From positions 1 through 30,386 of the forward strand of contig JAGWNT010000042.1 of NCBI GenBank assembly GCA_028871195.1: a stretch of 30,386 nucleotides of DNA. Direction: 5' to 3'. Below are positions 1-11,719 of the stretch, piece by piece. Made by a program: the position numbers and the translations under genes. Below the pieces are notes generated by a model that ran no database searches, was not told the DNA's origin, and saw only the letters and a program-made list of their open reading frames with translations. Position 1 is the stretch's first letter. Each line of letters opens with the position of its first letter. This stretch comes from REEB85 sp018971455 (GTDB lineage Bacteria > Pseudomonadota > Alphaproteobacteria > Acetobacterales > Acetobacteraceae).

Positions 1-371
1 TCGAAATTCGGCCCCTCGACGATCGCATCCACCGGGCAGGCTTCCTCGCACAACCCGCAATAGATGCATTTGGTCATGTCGATGTCGTAGCGTGTGGTCC
101 GGCGCGACCCGTCCTCGCGCGGCTCGGCCTCGATGGTGATGGCCTGCGCCGGGCAGACCGCCTCGCACAGCTTACAGGCGATGCAGCGCTCCTCGCCGTT
201 CGGATAGCGGCGCAGCGCGTGCTCGCCCTTGAAGCGCGGGCTGATCGGGCCCTTCTCGTACGGGTAGTTGATGGTCGCCTTGCGCTTGAAGATATACTTC
301 AGCGTCAATGCCATGCCGCCGGCGAGTTCGCCGAGCAGCAGGCTGCGCGCCGTGCGGTCCAGGAACGCCAT
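1..371 (-). CDS. nuoI: NADH-quinone oxidoreductase subunit I (NuoI), C-terminus beyond the window
   Basis: Peripheral-arm subunit of respiratory complex I that carries two [4Fe-4S] clusters (N6a and N6b) and passes electrons toward NuoB. About 123 codons are visible from an ATG at 371; the rest lies past the left edge. Both cluster motifs can be read: CIACKLCEAVCP near residue 63 and CIYCGLCEEACP near residue 102. The amphipathic N-terminus (LLLGELAGGMALTLKYIF) matches the membrane-contacting helix of the family. The start is fixed by a strong AGGAGG ribosome binding site 8 nt upstream. It follows nuoH after 27 nt, the widest gap in this nuo run. Identity is secure; only the C-terminus cannot be assessed. 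Confidence 0.96.
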   Translation of the reverse strand, partial: MAFLDRTARSLLLGELAGGMALTLKYIFKRKATINYPYEKGPISPRFKGEHALRRYPNGEERCIACKLCEAVCPAQAITIEAEPREDGSRRTTRYDIDMTKCIYCGLCEEACPVDAIVEGPNF

Positions 372-398
372 CGTCAAACCTCCTTGCGTGTGGCGCGA

Positions 399-1415
399 TC
401 AGGCGACATGCGGCAACCACCCCATGACCAGAAGAACGCCGGCCACAAGCACGAGATAGCCCAGCGACAGCGGCAGGAACACCTTCCAGCCGAGCCGCAT
501 CAACTGGTCGTAGCGATAGCGCGGAAATGTCGCGCGCACCCACAGGAAGCCGAACAGCACGACCATCACCTTGGCGATGAACCAGATCGGCCCCGGGATC
601 CAGGTGAACGGCTCCAGCCCGAACGGCGCCAGCCAGCCCCCCAGGAACAGGATGGTGGTCATCGCGCTCATCAGGATCATGTTCGCGTATTCGCCGAGGA
701 AGAACAGCGCGAAGCTCATGGCGCTGTATTCCACGAAAAAGCCGGCCACGATCTCGCTTTCCCCCTCGGGCAGATCGAAGGGCGAGCGGTTGGTCTCGGC
801 CAGGGTCGAGATGAAGAACATGATGAACATCGGAAACAGCGGCACGCAGAACCATACGGTCCGCTGCGCCATCACGATGTCGTTGAGGTTGAGGCTGCCG
901 ACGCAGATCAGCACCGTCACCATGATGAAGCCCATGGAGACTTCGTAGGACACCATCTGCGCGGCGCTGCGCAGCGCGCCCAGGAAGGCGTATTTCGAAT
1001 TGCTCGCCCAGCCGGCGATGATGACGCCGTAGACGCCGAGCGAGGAGATGGCGAAGAGATAGAGCACGCCGACATTGATGTTGGCGATCGCCCAGCCGTC
1101 ATTCACCGGAATCACCGCCCAGGCGATCATCGCCAGGGCGAATGTCAGCATCGGCGCCATCAGGAACAGCAGGCGATTGGCGCCGGTCGGGATGATGGTT
1201 TCCTTCATCACCATCTTGATGGCGTCGGCGAATGGCTGGAACAGCCCGAACGGCCCGACGACATTGGGCCCGCGCCGCATCTGGATCGCCGCCAGCACCT
1301 TGCGCTCGGCATAGGTGAGGTAGGCCACCCCCATCAACAGCGGCACCAGCAGCGCCAGCGCCTCCGCCAGCGTGAGAATGACGACGCCCAGCGGCGTCTG
1401 CAGGAATGCGTGCAT
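399..1415 (-). CDS. nuoH: NADH-quinone oxidoreductase subunit H (NuoH)
   Basis: Membrane subunit of complex I that forms the quinone chamber and links the peripheral arm to the proton-pumping arm. It has 338 residues, the usual length, with about eight hydrophobic segments. The diagnostic N-terminal stretch AERKVLAAIQMRRGPN (about residues 36-51) is present, as is the acidic loop AETNRSPFDLPEGESEI near residues 207-223, which lines the quinone site in this family. The ATG at 1415 lies 3 nt after the nuoG stop codon, so translation is probably coupled. Confidence 0.97.
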   Translation of the reverse strand: MHAFLQTPLGVVILTLAEALALLVPLLMGVAYLTYAERKVLAAIQMRRGPNVVGPFGLFQPFADAIKMVMKETIIPTGANRLLFLMAPMLTFALAMIAWAVIPVNDGWAIANINVGVLYLFAISSLGVYGVIIAGWASNSKYAFLGALRSAAQMVSYEVSMGFIMVTVLICVGSLNLNDIVMAQRTVWFCVPLFPMFIMFFISTLAETNRSPFDLPEGESEIVAGFFVEYSAMSFALFFLGEYANMILMSAMTTILFLGGWLAPFGLEPFTWIPGPIWFIAKVMVVLFGFLWVRATFPRYRYDQLMRLGWKVFLPLSLGYLVLVAGVLLVMGWLPHVA

Positions 1416-1418
1416 CGC

Positions 1419-3461
1419 CTACTCCGCCGCCAACGCCGCGGCGGGATGATGGGCCGCGGTGCATTCCGCCATGGTCGGGCTCGCGCGGCTGATCGGGTCG
1501 GTCTGATAATAATTGGCCACCGGGCTCACGAACGCCGCACTGCCCGGCGCGCCGCCGCCGGCCGGCCCCGTGAGATCGCCGCACCCGAAGCGGGGCAGGA
1601 TATCGGGCCGGGCGAAGACCGGGTTGGCCTGCTCCAGCCGCGCCCGCAGCGCCGGCAGATCGTCATAGCCCAGCACCTTGCCGATGCTGCCGGCGAAGGC
1701 GCGGATGATGGTCCAGTCCTCGCGCGCATCGCCCGGCGGATAGACCGCAAGCGCGCCACGCTGCACCCGCCCCTCGGTGTTCACGTAGGTGCCCTGCTTT
1801 TCGGTGTAGGCCGCACCCGGCAGGATGACATCGGCCCGCGCGGCGCCGCGATCGCCATGATGCCCTTGATAGACGACGAAGGTGTCCGCACCGATCCGCG
1901 AGGTGTCGAACTCGTCCGCGCCCAGCAGCCACAGCACATCGACCCCGCCGCCCATCATGCCGGCAAGGTCCCGCCCGCCCGGCCCGGGCAGGAAGCCCAG
2001 ATCGAGCGCGCCCACGCGCGATGCCGCGGTGTGCAGCACATTGAAGCCGTGCCACTCCGCGCCGAGCAGGCCGCATTCCGCCGCCAGCGCCCAGCAGGCC
2101 GCGAGCACCGCGGCGCCATCGGCCCTGGCCAGCGCCCCCTGCCCCACGATCATCATCGGCCGCTTCGCCGCCTTCAGCATGTCGCGCACCGCCGGCGCCG
2201 CCAGCGCCGCCGGCGAGTCGCCAAGCCAGGTCACCGGATAGGTGAGGTCGGCCGGCGTGCCGATCGCCGCCACCGGGAAGGCGCCCGCCAGCCCGCGCTT
2301 GCGGATGCGCGCGTTGACAAGCGGCGCCTCACGGCGGGGATTGGCGCCGACGATCAGCAGCGCATCGGCCTCCTCGATCCCGGCGATGGACGTGTTGAAG
2401 CAGTAGAAATCCCGCCGCGACGCATCGAGCGCCGCGCCATCCTGGCGGCAATCGAGGTTGGCCGACCCGAGGGCGCCCATCAGATCCTTCAGCGCCGCCA
2501 TGCTCTCGGCGTCGCACAGATCGCCCGCGATCGCGCCGATGCGCCCGCCATCGAGGCCGGCAAGCTTCGCCGCGATGGCCGCGAACGCCTCCGGCCAGGT
2601 GGCCGGCGCCAGCTTCCCGTCGCGACGGACCCAGCACGAATCCAGCCGCCGCCGCTTCAGCCCGTCCACCGCAAAGCGGGACTTGTCGGCGAGCCACTCC
2701 TCGTTCACGTCCTCGTTCAGCCGCGGCAGGATGCGTAGCACCTCGCCGCCGCGCGCGTCGACGCGGATGCTCGCGCCCACCGCATCGAGAACATCGACAC
2801 TGTCGGTCTTCTTCAGCTCCCACGGCCGCGCCACGAAGGCGTAGGGCTTCGAGGTCAGCGCGCCGACCGGGCAGATATCGATCAGGTTGCCGGACAATTC
2901 GGAGGTCAGCGCCTTTTCGACGTAGGTGCCAACCTCCATGCTCTCGCCGCGCGCCGTCGCCCCCATCTCGGACACGCCGGCGATCTCGGTCGAGAAGCGG
3001 ATGCAGCGCGTGCAATGAATGCAGCGCGTCATCACCGTCTTGACCAGCGGACCGAGATTCTTGTCCTTCACCGCGCGCTTGTTCTCGGCATAGCGCGAAT
3101 GGTCGCCGCCATAGCCGACCGCCTGGTCCTGGAGGTCGCACTCCCCGCCCTGGTCACAGATCGGGCAGTCGAGCGGGTGGTTGATGAGCAGGAACTCCAT
3201 CACCCCGCGGCGCGCCTTGCGCACCATTTCGCTGTCGGTGTGCACCACCATGCCGTCGGCCACCGGATAGGCACAGGAGGCGAACGGCTTGGGCGGCGCC
3301 TTCTCGATCTCCACCAGGCACATGCGGCAATTGCCGGCAACCGAAAGCCGCTCGTGATAGCAGAAGCGGGGCACTTCCTTGCCCGCGGCCTCGCAGGCCT
3401 GGAGCACGTTCGAGCCGTTCGGAACCTCGACCTCGATACCGTCAACCGTGACTTTCGCCAT
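1419..3461 (-). CDS. nuoG: NADH-quinone oxidoreductase subunit G (NuoG)
   Basis: Large iron-sulfur subunit of the complex I peripheral arm, 680 residues. The N-terminus is a [2Fe-2S] ferredoxin-like domain with RFCYHERLSVAGNCRMC. A His-Cys3 [4Fe-4S] motif follows (HPLDCPICDQGGEC), then CIHCTRC with the later CPVGAL. The remainder is the degenerate molybdopterin-oxidoreductase fold typical of the family. I chose the ATG at 3461 (MAKVTVDGIEVEVPNG) because this is the normal NuoG N-terminus; the frame stays open upstream but only as an out-of-frame reading of nuoF. It begins 5 nt after the nuoF stop and ends 3 nt before nuoH. Confidence 0.96.
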   Translation of the reverse strand: MAKVTVDGIEVEVPNGSNVLQACEAAGKEVPRFCYHERLSVAGNCRMCLVEIEKAPPKPFASCAYPVADGMVVHTDSEMVRKARRGVMEFLLINHPLDCPICDQGGECDLQDQAVGYGGDHSRYAENKRAVKDKNLGPLVKTVMTRCIHCTRCIRFSTEIAGVSEMGATARGESMEVGTYVEKALTSELSGNLIDICPVGALTSKPYAFVARPWELKKTDSVDVLDAVGASIRVDARGGEVLRILPRLNEDVNEEWLADKSRFAVDGLKRRRLDSCWVRRDGKLAPATWPEAFAAIAAKLAGLDGGRIGAIAGDLCDAESMAALKDLMGALGSANLDCRQDGAALDASRRDFYCFNTSIAGIEEADALLIVGANPRREAPLVNARIRKRGLAGAFPVAAIGTPADLTYPVTWLGDSPAALAAPAVRDMLKAAKRPMMIVGQGALARADGAAVLAACWALAAECGLLGAEWHGFNVLHTAASRVGALDLGFLPGPGGRDLAGMMGGGVDVLWLLGADEFDTSRIGADTFVVYQGHHGDRGAARADVILPGAAYTEKQGTYVNTEGRVQRGALAVYPPGDAREDWTIIRAFAGSIGKVLGYDDLPALRARLEQANPVFARPDILPRFGCGDLTGPAGGGAPGSAAFVSPVANYYQTDPISRASPTMAECTAAHHPAAALAAE

Positions 3462-3466
3462 CCTGC

Positions 3467-4762
<1,296 letters not shown>

Positions 4763-4766
4763 CGGC

Positions 4767-5399
4767 TCACTCCGCCGGGGTGAAGGTCAAACTCGTCAAT
4801 GTCGTCGGCCCACCCTCCGGCGCCGAGGCCTGCCGCCCGGACATCGATCCCGGCTGCGGAACCTCGCCGCGCTTCAGCGCCGCCAGCAGTGCCTCGGTGC
4901 GCGGCCCGTCCATGTCTTCATAGAAATCGTCGTTCACCTGCAGGATCGGCGCATTCACGCAGCCGCCCAGACATTCCACCTCGGTCATGGTGAACAGCCC
5001 GTCCGCGCTGGTCTCCTTCCAGCCGGCAATACCGGTCGCCTTGCGGCACGCGGCGACCACCTCATCCGAGCCGCGCAGCCAGCACGGCGTCGTGGTGCAG
5101 ACCTGCAGGTGGAACTTGCCGACCGGCGCCGTGTTGAACATCAGGTAGAAGGTCGCCACCTCGTAGACGCGGATCGGCGCCATGGCGAGCACGCGCGCAA
5201 TCTCGTCCATCGCCACGCGCGGCACCCACGCGCTCCCGGTCTGCCGCCCCATCTGTCGCTGGGCGAGATCGAGCAGCGGCAGCACGGCGCTCGCCTGCTT
5301 GCCGGCCGGGTACCTGGCGAGAATCTTCGCGATGGCGGCGTTGCTCTCGTCATCGAAAGCAAAATGCGCGGGCTCCGCCTGGGGGGTCGTGTCGGCCAT
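4767..5399 (-). CDS. nuoE: NADH-quinone oxidoreductase subunit E (NuoE)
   Basis: Thioredoxin-like [2Fe-2S] subunit of the complex I NADH module, 210 residues. The four cluster cysteines are visible as CTTTPC near residue 100 and ECLGGC near residue 140. The N-terminal half (SAVLPLLDLAQRQ, MAPIRVYEVATFYLMFNTAPVGK) is typical of the family. The C-terminal tail of about 35 residues after the core is polar and lower in complexity, as in other alphaproteobacterial NuoE proteins. It starts with ATG 3 nt after the nuoD stop. Confidence 0.96.
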   Translation of the reverse strand: MADTTPQAEPAHFAFDDESNAAIAKILARYPAGKQASAVLPLLDLAQRQMGRQTGSAWVPRVAMDEIARVLAMAPIRVYEVATFYLMFNTAPVGKFHLQVCTTTPCWLRGSDEVVAACRKATGIAGWKETSADGLFTMTEVECLGGCVNAPILQVNDDFYEDMDGPRTEALLAALKRGEVPQPGSMSGRQASAPEGGPTTLTSLTFTPAE

Positions 5400-5402
5400 G
5401 TC

Positions 5403-6599
5403 CTACCTGTCGATCTCGCCGAACACGATGTCGAGCGATCCGATGATCGCCACCGCATCGGCCAGCATATGCCGCTTCGCCATCGTCTCCACCGCCTGCA
5501 AATGCGCGAAACCCGTCGCGCGGATCTTGCAGCGATACGGCTTGTTGGTGCCATCGGCGACCAGATACACGCCGAACTCGCCCTTCGGCGCCTCGACGGC
5601 CGTGTAGGTGGCGCCCGCCGGCACGTGAAAGCCCTCGGTGTACAGCTTGAAGTGGTGGATCAGCGCCTCCATCGAGCGCTTCATCTCACCGCGTGTCGGC
5701 GGGGTCAGCTTGTGGTCCTGCACCTTGACCGGCCCCGGCTTCATCTGCGCCAGGCATTGCTTGATCATCGAGACGCTCTCGCGCATCTCGGCGATCCGCA
5801 TCAGGTAGCGGTCATAGCAATCACCGTTGCGCCCGACGGCAATCTTGAAGTCCAGCCGGTCGTACATCTCGTAGGGCTGCGCCTTGCGCAAATCCCACGG
5901 AACGCCCGAGGCACGCAGGCATGGGCCCGAGAACCCCCAGGCCAGCGCCTCCTCGGCCGAGAGGATGCCGATATCGACGGTGCGCTGCTTCCAGATTCGG
6001 TTGGCCGTCAGCAGCGTTTCAAGATCGTCGATGAAGTTCGGAAAACTCTCCGCCCAGGCGGCGATCCTGTCCTCCAGGCCGGCCGGCAGATCCTTCGCAA
6101 CGCCGCCCGGCCGGAAATAATTCGCATGCAGCCGCGCGCCGGACGCGGCCTCATGGAACTCCATCAGCTTCTCGCGCTCCTCGAACCCCCAGAGCGAGGG
6201 GGTGATGGCGCCGACATCGAGCGCGTAGGTGGTGAGATTGAGAAGATGGTTGAGAACCCGCGTGATTTCGCTGAACAGCGTGCGGATCCAGCGCCCCCGC
6301 TCCGGCACGGCCACGCCGAGCAGCTTCTCGGTGGCGAGCACGAAGGCGTGCTCCTGCGTCATCGGGCTCACGTAGTCGAGCCGGTCGAAATACGGCACCG
6401 CCTGGATGTAGGTCTTGTACTCGATCAGCTTCTCGGTGCCGCGATGCAGCAGGCCGATATGCGGATCGGCGCGCTCCACCAGCTCGCCATCCATCTCCAG
6501 GATCAGCCGCAGCACGCCATGCGCGGCCGGATGCTGCGGGCCGAAATTGATCGAGTGGCTGTCGATCTCCACCGTCTTCGTCGTCGTGGCCTCGCTCAC
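5403..6599 (-). CDS. nuoD: NADH-quinone oxidoreductase subunit D (NuoD)
   Basis: 49-kDa-type subunit of complex I, related to the large subunit of NiFe hydrogenases, which forms the quinone-reduction site together with NuoB. It has 398 residues. Key stretches are NFGPQHPAAHGVLRL at residues 18-32 and RGTEKLIEYKTYIQAVPYFDRLDYVSP just after it, then the conserved C-terminal DIVFGEIDR. The start is a GTG at 6599 whose first bases overlap the nuoC stop (GTGA), so translation is coupled. nuoC and nuoD are separate genes here, not the fused nuoCD of enteric bacteria. Confidence 0.97.
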   Translation of the reverse strand: MSEATTTKTVEIDSHSINFGPQHPAAHGVLRLILEMDGELVERADPHIGLLHRGTEKLIEYKTYIQAVPYFDRLDYVSPMTQEHAFVLATEKLLGVAVPERGRWIRTLFSEITRVLNHLLNLTTYALDVGAITPSLWGFEEREKLMEFHEAASGARLHANYFRPGGVAKDLPAGLEDRIAAWAESFPNFIDDLETLLTANRIWKQRTVDIGILSAEEALAWGFSGPCLRASGVPWDLRKAQPYEMYDRLDFKIAVGRNGDCYDRYLMRIAEMRESVSMIKQCLAQMKPGPVKVQDHKLTPPTRGEMKRSMEALIHHFKLYTEGFHVPAGATYTAVEAPKGEFGVYLVADGTNKPYRCKIRATGFAHLQAVETMAKRHMLADAVAIIGSLDIVFGEIDR

Positions 6600-7195
6600 G
6601 CCCCGCCCTCCCCGCGCGCCTTCTCGTCACCCGGCAGCGAGGTCATCGCCTCCCACGGCGAGAGGAAATCGAAGCTGCGAAAATCCTGCGTGAGCTTCAC
6701 CGGCTCATAGACCACCTGCTTGCGCTCCTCGTCGTAGCGCACCTCGACATAGCCGGTGAGCGGGAAGTCCTTGCGCAGCGGATGGCCCTGGAAGCCGTAA
6801 TCCGTCAGGATGCGCCGCAGATCGGGCTGCCCCGAAAAGACGATGCCGTAGAGATCCCAGGCCTCGCGCTCCCACCACGTCGCCACCGGCCACACGCCGC
6901 GCACCGAAGGCACGGGCCGCGTCTCGTCGGTGGTAACGATGACGCGCAGGCGCTGGTTCAGCGACACCGACAGCAGGTTGTAGACCACGTCGAAGCGCTC
7001 GGCCCGCTCCGGCCAATCGACCCCGCAAATATCCATCACCTGCTCGAAGGCAAGGCACGGATCGCTGCGCAGCGTCTCCATCAACGCCACCAGCCCGTCC
7101 CGCCCGGCATGGGCCACCACCTCGCCGCCGGCAACGCCGACCGCGCTCACCCCCGGCAGGGCCGCAACCACTGCCGCCAGCTCGCCCTCAGCCAC
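6596..7195 (-). CDS. nuoC: NADH-quinone oxidoreductase subunit C (NuoC)
   Basis: 30-kDa-type subunit of the complex I peripheral arm, 199 residues. The family core is clear: GVDWPERAERFDVVYNLLS, then WEREAWDLYGIVFSGQPDLRRIL, then HPLRKDFPLTGYVEVRYDEE. I place the start at a GTG at 7195, which overlaps the nuoB stop by 8 nt. The frame is open further upstream, but that part translates to Cys/Arg-rich shadow sequence inside nuoB. The product is cytoplasmic and packs against NuoB and NuoD. Confidence 0.93.
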   Translation of the reverse strand: MAEGELAAVVAALPGVSAVGVAGGEVVAHAGRDGLVALMETLRSDPCLAFEQVMDICGVDWPERAERFDVVYNLLSVSLNQRLRVIVTTDETRPVPSVRGVWPVATWWEREAWDLYGIVFSGQPDLRRILTDYGFQGHPLRKDFPLTGYVEVRYDEERKQVVYEPVKLTQDFRSFDFLSPWEAMTSLPGDEKARGEGGA

Positions 7196-7748
7196 GGAGA
7201 ATGGTCCCGGTGCGGCGGATCTTCTTCTGCAACTGCATGATGCCGTACACCAGCGCCTCGGCGGTCGGCGGGCAGCCCGGCACATACACATCGACCGGCA
7301 CCACCCGGTCGCAGCCGCGCACGACGGCGTAGGAATAATGGTAGTAGCCCCCGCCATTGGCGCAGCTGCCCATGCTGATCACCCAGCGCGGCTCGGGCAT
7401 CTGGTCGTACACCTTGCGCAGGGCCGGGGCCATCTTGTTGGTCAGCGTGCCGGCGACGATCATCACGTCGCTCTGCCGCGGGCTCGCGCGCGGGATGATG
7501 CCCATGCGGTCGAGATCGTAGCGCGGCATGTAGGCATGGATCATCTCCACCGCGCAGCACGCCAGCCCGAACGTCATCGGCCACAGGCTGCCGGTGCGCG
7601 CCCAGTTGACCAGCTTGTCGATATTGGCGACGACGAAACCCTTGTCGTCGATCTCTCCGGTGATGCCCTTGATCACCGCGTCCTGCTCGGGGCCCGGCGG
7701 CAGCGCGGCGCGGTTCCAGGCGACCAGAGTATCGCTTGCGGCACTCAT
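7188..7748 (-). CDS. nuoB: NADH-quinone oxidoreductase subunit B (NuoB)
   Basis: Carries cluster N2, the terminal [4Fe-4S] centre that reduces quinone in complex I. It has 186 residues. The unusual tandem cysteines of N2 are C64-C65 in GLACCAVEM; the other two ligands are in SMGSCANGGGYY and VPGCPPTAEAL. ATG at 7748 lies 4 nt after the nuoA stop. The product is cytoplasmic and contacts NuoH, NuoC and NuoD. Confidence 0.97.
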   Translation of the reverse strand: MSAASDTLVAWNRAALPPGPEQDAVIKGITGEIDDKGFVVANIDKLVNWARTGSLWPMTFGLACCAVEMIHAYMPRYDLDRMGIIPRASPRQSDVMIVAGTLTNKMAPALRKVYDQMPEPRWVISMGSCANGGGYYHYSYAVVRGCDRVVPVDVYVPGCPPTAEALVYGIMQLQKKIRRTGTILRG

Positions 7749-7752
7749 GCTC

Positions 7753-8118
7753 TCACTCCCAATCCAGGGCGCCCTTGCACCACTCGTAGATGAAGCCGAC
7801 CGTCAGCACCGCAAGGAATCCGAGCATGGACAGGAAGCCGAACAGCCCGATATCGGCCAGGCTCACCGCCCAGGGGAACAGGAAGGCCACCTCAAGGTCG
7901 AAGATGATGAACAGGATGGCGACCAGGTAGAATCGCACGTCGAAGCGCCGGCGGGCATCGTCGAACGCCTCGAAGCCGCATTCATAGGCCGAGAGCTTTT
8001 CCGCGTACGGTTTCTGGCGCGCCAACAGCAGCGAGCCGCCGACCATGGCGATCGCGATCACACCGGCAATGGCGATGAACACCAGGATGGGGAAGTAGGT
8101 CGTGAGCAGCGGGGCCAC
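7753..8118 (-). CDS. nuoA: NADH-quinone oxidoreductase subunit A (NuoA), first gene of the nuo run
   Basis: Small three-helix membrane subunit of complex I, 121 residues. The family signature KLSAYECGFEAFDDARRRFDVRFYLVAILFIIFDLE is intact; the loop with the conserved Cys and acidic residues sits at the quinone chamber. The start is a GTG at 8118 with AGAGGA 8 nt upstream; no ATG fits. This is the promoter-proximal nuo gene. The 124 bp between it and tRNA-Asp shows no convincing promoter to my eye. Confidence 0.95.
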   Translation of the reverse strand: MAPLLTTYFPILVFIAIAGVIAIAMVGGSLLLARQKPYAEKLSAYECGFEAFDDARRRFDVRFYLVAILFIIFDLEVAFLFPWAVSLADIGLFGFLSMLGFLAVLTVGFIYEWCKGALDWE

Positions 8119-8242
8119 CAGAAGTTCCTCTCCGTCTGCCGGGGGCGGTCATGCCGCACCGCAGCGCGACGCGACCTTACGCCCAACACGCCGCCTCTGC
8201 CAGTAGCCCGGCGGCCTCAACCCTGGTTTTCAACCCTGCTGC

Positions 8243-8319
<77 letters not shown>

Positions 8320-8396
8320 AGCGGCAGGAGGCAGCGTCTAGAGCCCCCGGCAAGCCTCGTCAAGCGCCCGGCGCCGGAATCCGCGCGCCCGGCGAA

Positions 8397-8468
8397 TGGG
8401 CGGTGACGGGTTCGAACCGCCGGCCCTCTCGGTGTAAACGAGACGCTCTACCGCTGAGCTAACCGCCC
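8397..8468 (-). tRNA. tRNA-Val (anticodon TAC)
   Basis: Minus-strand cloverleaf with acceptor stem GGGCGGT/ACCGCCC fully paired, D arm AGCTCAGCGGTAGAGC, anticodon stem-loop TCTCG-TTTACAC-CGAGA with TAC in the loop, and T-arm GGTTCGAACC. The discriminator base is A and the next bases are TT, so CCA is not encoded and must be added after transcription. It lies about 40 nt downstream of the hupB terminator hairpin. Confidence 0.96.
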
Positions 8469-8507
8469 GCCGGGGGGCACCTAACCAAACCGGCGCGCAA
8501 AAGCAAA

Positions 8508-8529
8508 GGGCCGCCCTAGCGGGCGGCCC
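8508..8529 (-). terminator. Intrinsic terminator of hupB
   Basis: A perfect 9-bp GC stem (8508-8516 with 8521-8529) closes a 4-nt loop. On the minus strand it is followed by TTTGCTTTTG, an adequate T-rich tail. It starts about 29 nt after the hupB stop codon and separates hupB from the tRNA pair. Confidence 0.82.
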
Positions 8530-8557
8530 TCGGTCTCCGATCGGTGATCGGGCAGGC

Positions 8558-8830
8558 TCAGTTCACGGCGTCCTTCAGGCCCTTGCCGGGCTTGAAGCGA
8601 ACCGAGGTGGAGGCCGGGATTTTCAGCTCGGCGCCGGTGCGCGGGTTGCGCCCGGTGGTCGCCTTGCGAGCCGCCGTGGCGAACGAGCCGAACCCGACCA
8701 GGCGAACCTCGGTCTTCTTCTTCAATGCGCCCTCGATCGCGCCGAACACCGCATCCACCACCTCGGCCGCCTTGGCCTTCGGCAGATCCGTCGCGTCGGC
8801 CACGGCGGCAATAAGATCCATCTTGTTCAC
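8558..8830 (-). CDS. hupB: DNA-binding protein HU
   Basis: Histone-like nucleoid protein of 90 residues, normal for HU. The family signature GFGSFATAARKATTGRNPRTGAELKIPA, with the DNA-intercalating RNP arm, lies near residues 46-73. The start is most likely the GTG at 8830, because GGGAG lies 7 nt upstream; the in-frame ATG at 8821 would be 16 nt away. It has its own promoter candidate and its own terminator, so it is probably monocistronic. The place next to lon is common in proteobacteria. Confidence 0.96.
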   Translation of the reverse strand: MNKMDLIAAVADATDLPKAKAAEVVDAVFGAIEGALKKKTEVRLVGFGSFATAARKATTGRNPRTGAELKIPASTSVRFKPGKGLKDAVN

Positions 8831-8905
8831 GTGGAGACTCCCTGATCGCGTTCAAACATACCCGCACGGCGCTCCTGGCGAGTCGCCGCATCCGAATTCG
8901 CCCGA

Positions 8906-8934
8906 CAGTAGAGGCCGGTTTTCCGGCCCGTCAA
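8906..8934 (-). promoter_or_regulatory. Candidate hupB promoter with palindromic spacer
   Basis: On the minus strand TTGACG (8934-8929) is followed after 17 nt by CTACTG (8911-8906), 76 nt ahead of the hupB start codon. The -35 is good and the -10 is weak. The spacer is almost entirely a perfect inverted repeat, GGCCGG-AAAA-CCGGCC at 8913-8928. The promoter call is an inference from motif and spacing. Confidence 0.42.
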
Positions 8935-8991
8935 CGAAGCGCCCCCCAGCGCCGCCGGTTTTGCGCGCCATCGGGCGATATTTCAAGCAAA

Positions 8992-9019
8992 CGGCCCGCC
9001 GGACACCCCGGACGGGCCG
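8992..9019 (-). terminator. Intrinsic terminator of lon
   Basis: CGGCCCG (8992-8998) pairs with CGGGCCG (9013-9019), and the inner bases CCGG pair across one bulged A, giving about an 11-bp stem. On the minus strand the hairpin is followed by TTTGCTTGAAAT. It lies 22 nt after the lon stop codon. Confidence 0.72.
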
Positions 9020-9040
9020 CCTGCCAAAGCCAGCGCCCCC

Positions 9041-11551
<2,511 letters not shown>

Positions 11552-11667
11552 AGCATGACCTCCTAAAGGACAGTCGGCACGCCGCCCGCCCCACAATCAG
11601 GCTCGGACGGCATCTCCCAATCGACCGAAATCACGATGCGAGATTTTTGGCTGGGCTGATCGTCCGC

Positions 11668-11696
11668 ATATCGGTACCCGGCAAGTATGCTGCAAG
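11668..11696 (-). promoter_or_regulatory. Candidate sigma-32-type promoter for lon
   Basis: On the minus strand CTTGCAG (11696-11690) is separated by 14 nt from ACCGATAT (11675-11668). The sigma-32 consensus is CTTGAAA, 11-16 nt, CCCCATNT. The match is good in CTTG and in C..AT.T, and the position about 115 nt before the lon start is sensible. lon is heat-induced through sigma-32 in many proteobacteria. No assay supports this site. Confidence 0.4.
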
Positions 11697-11719
11697 AGCT
11701 TGACAGCAACCTGACAGCC

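Noticed and set aside
219..2738. 839-codon plus-strand open frame opposite nuoG/nuoH
   Set aside because: Gln/His/Arg-rich antisense reading of nuo genes whose protein products are unmistakable; such frames arise from high GC content.
11552..11596. Longer Lon start 15 codons upstream
   Set aside because: AGGAGG sits 8 nt before the ATG at 11551; the longer form would place this site inside the coding sequence.
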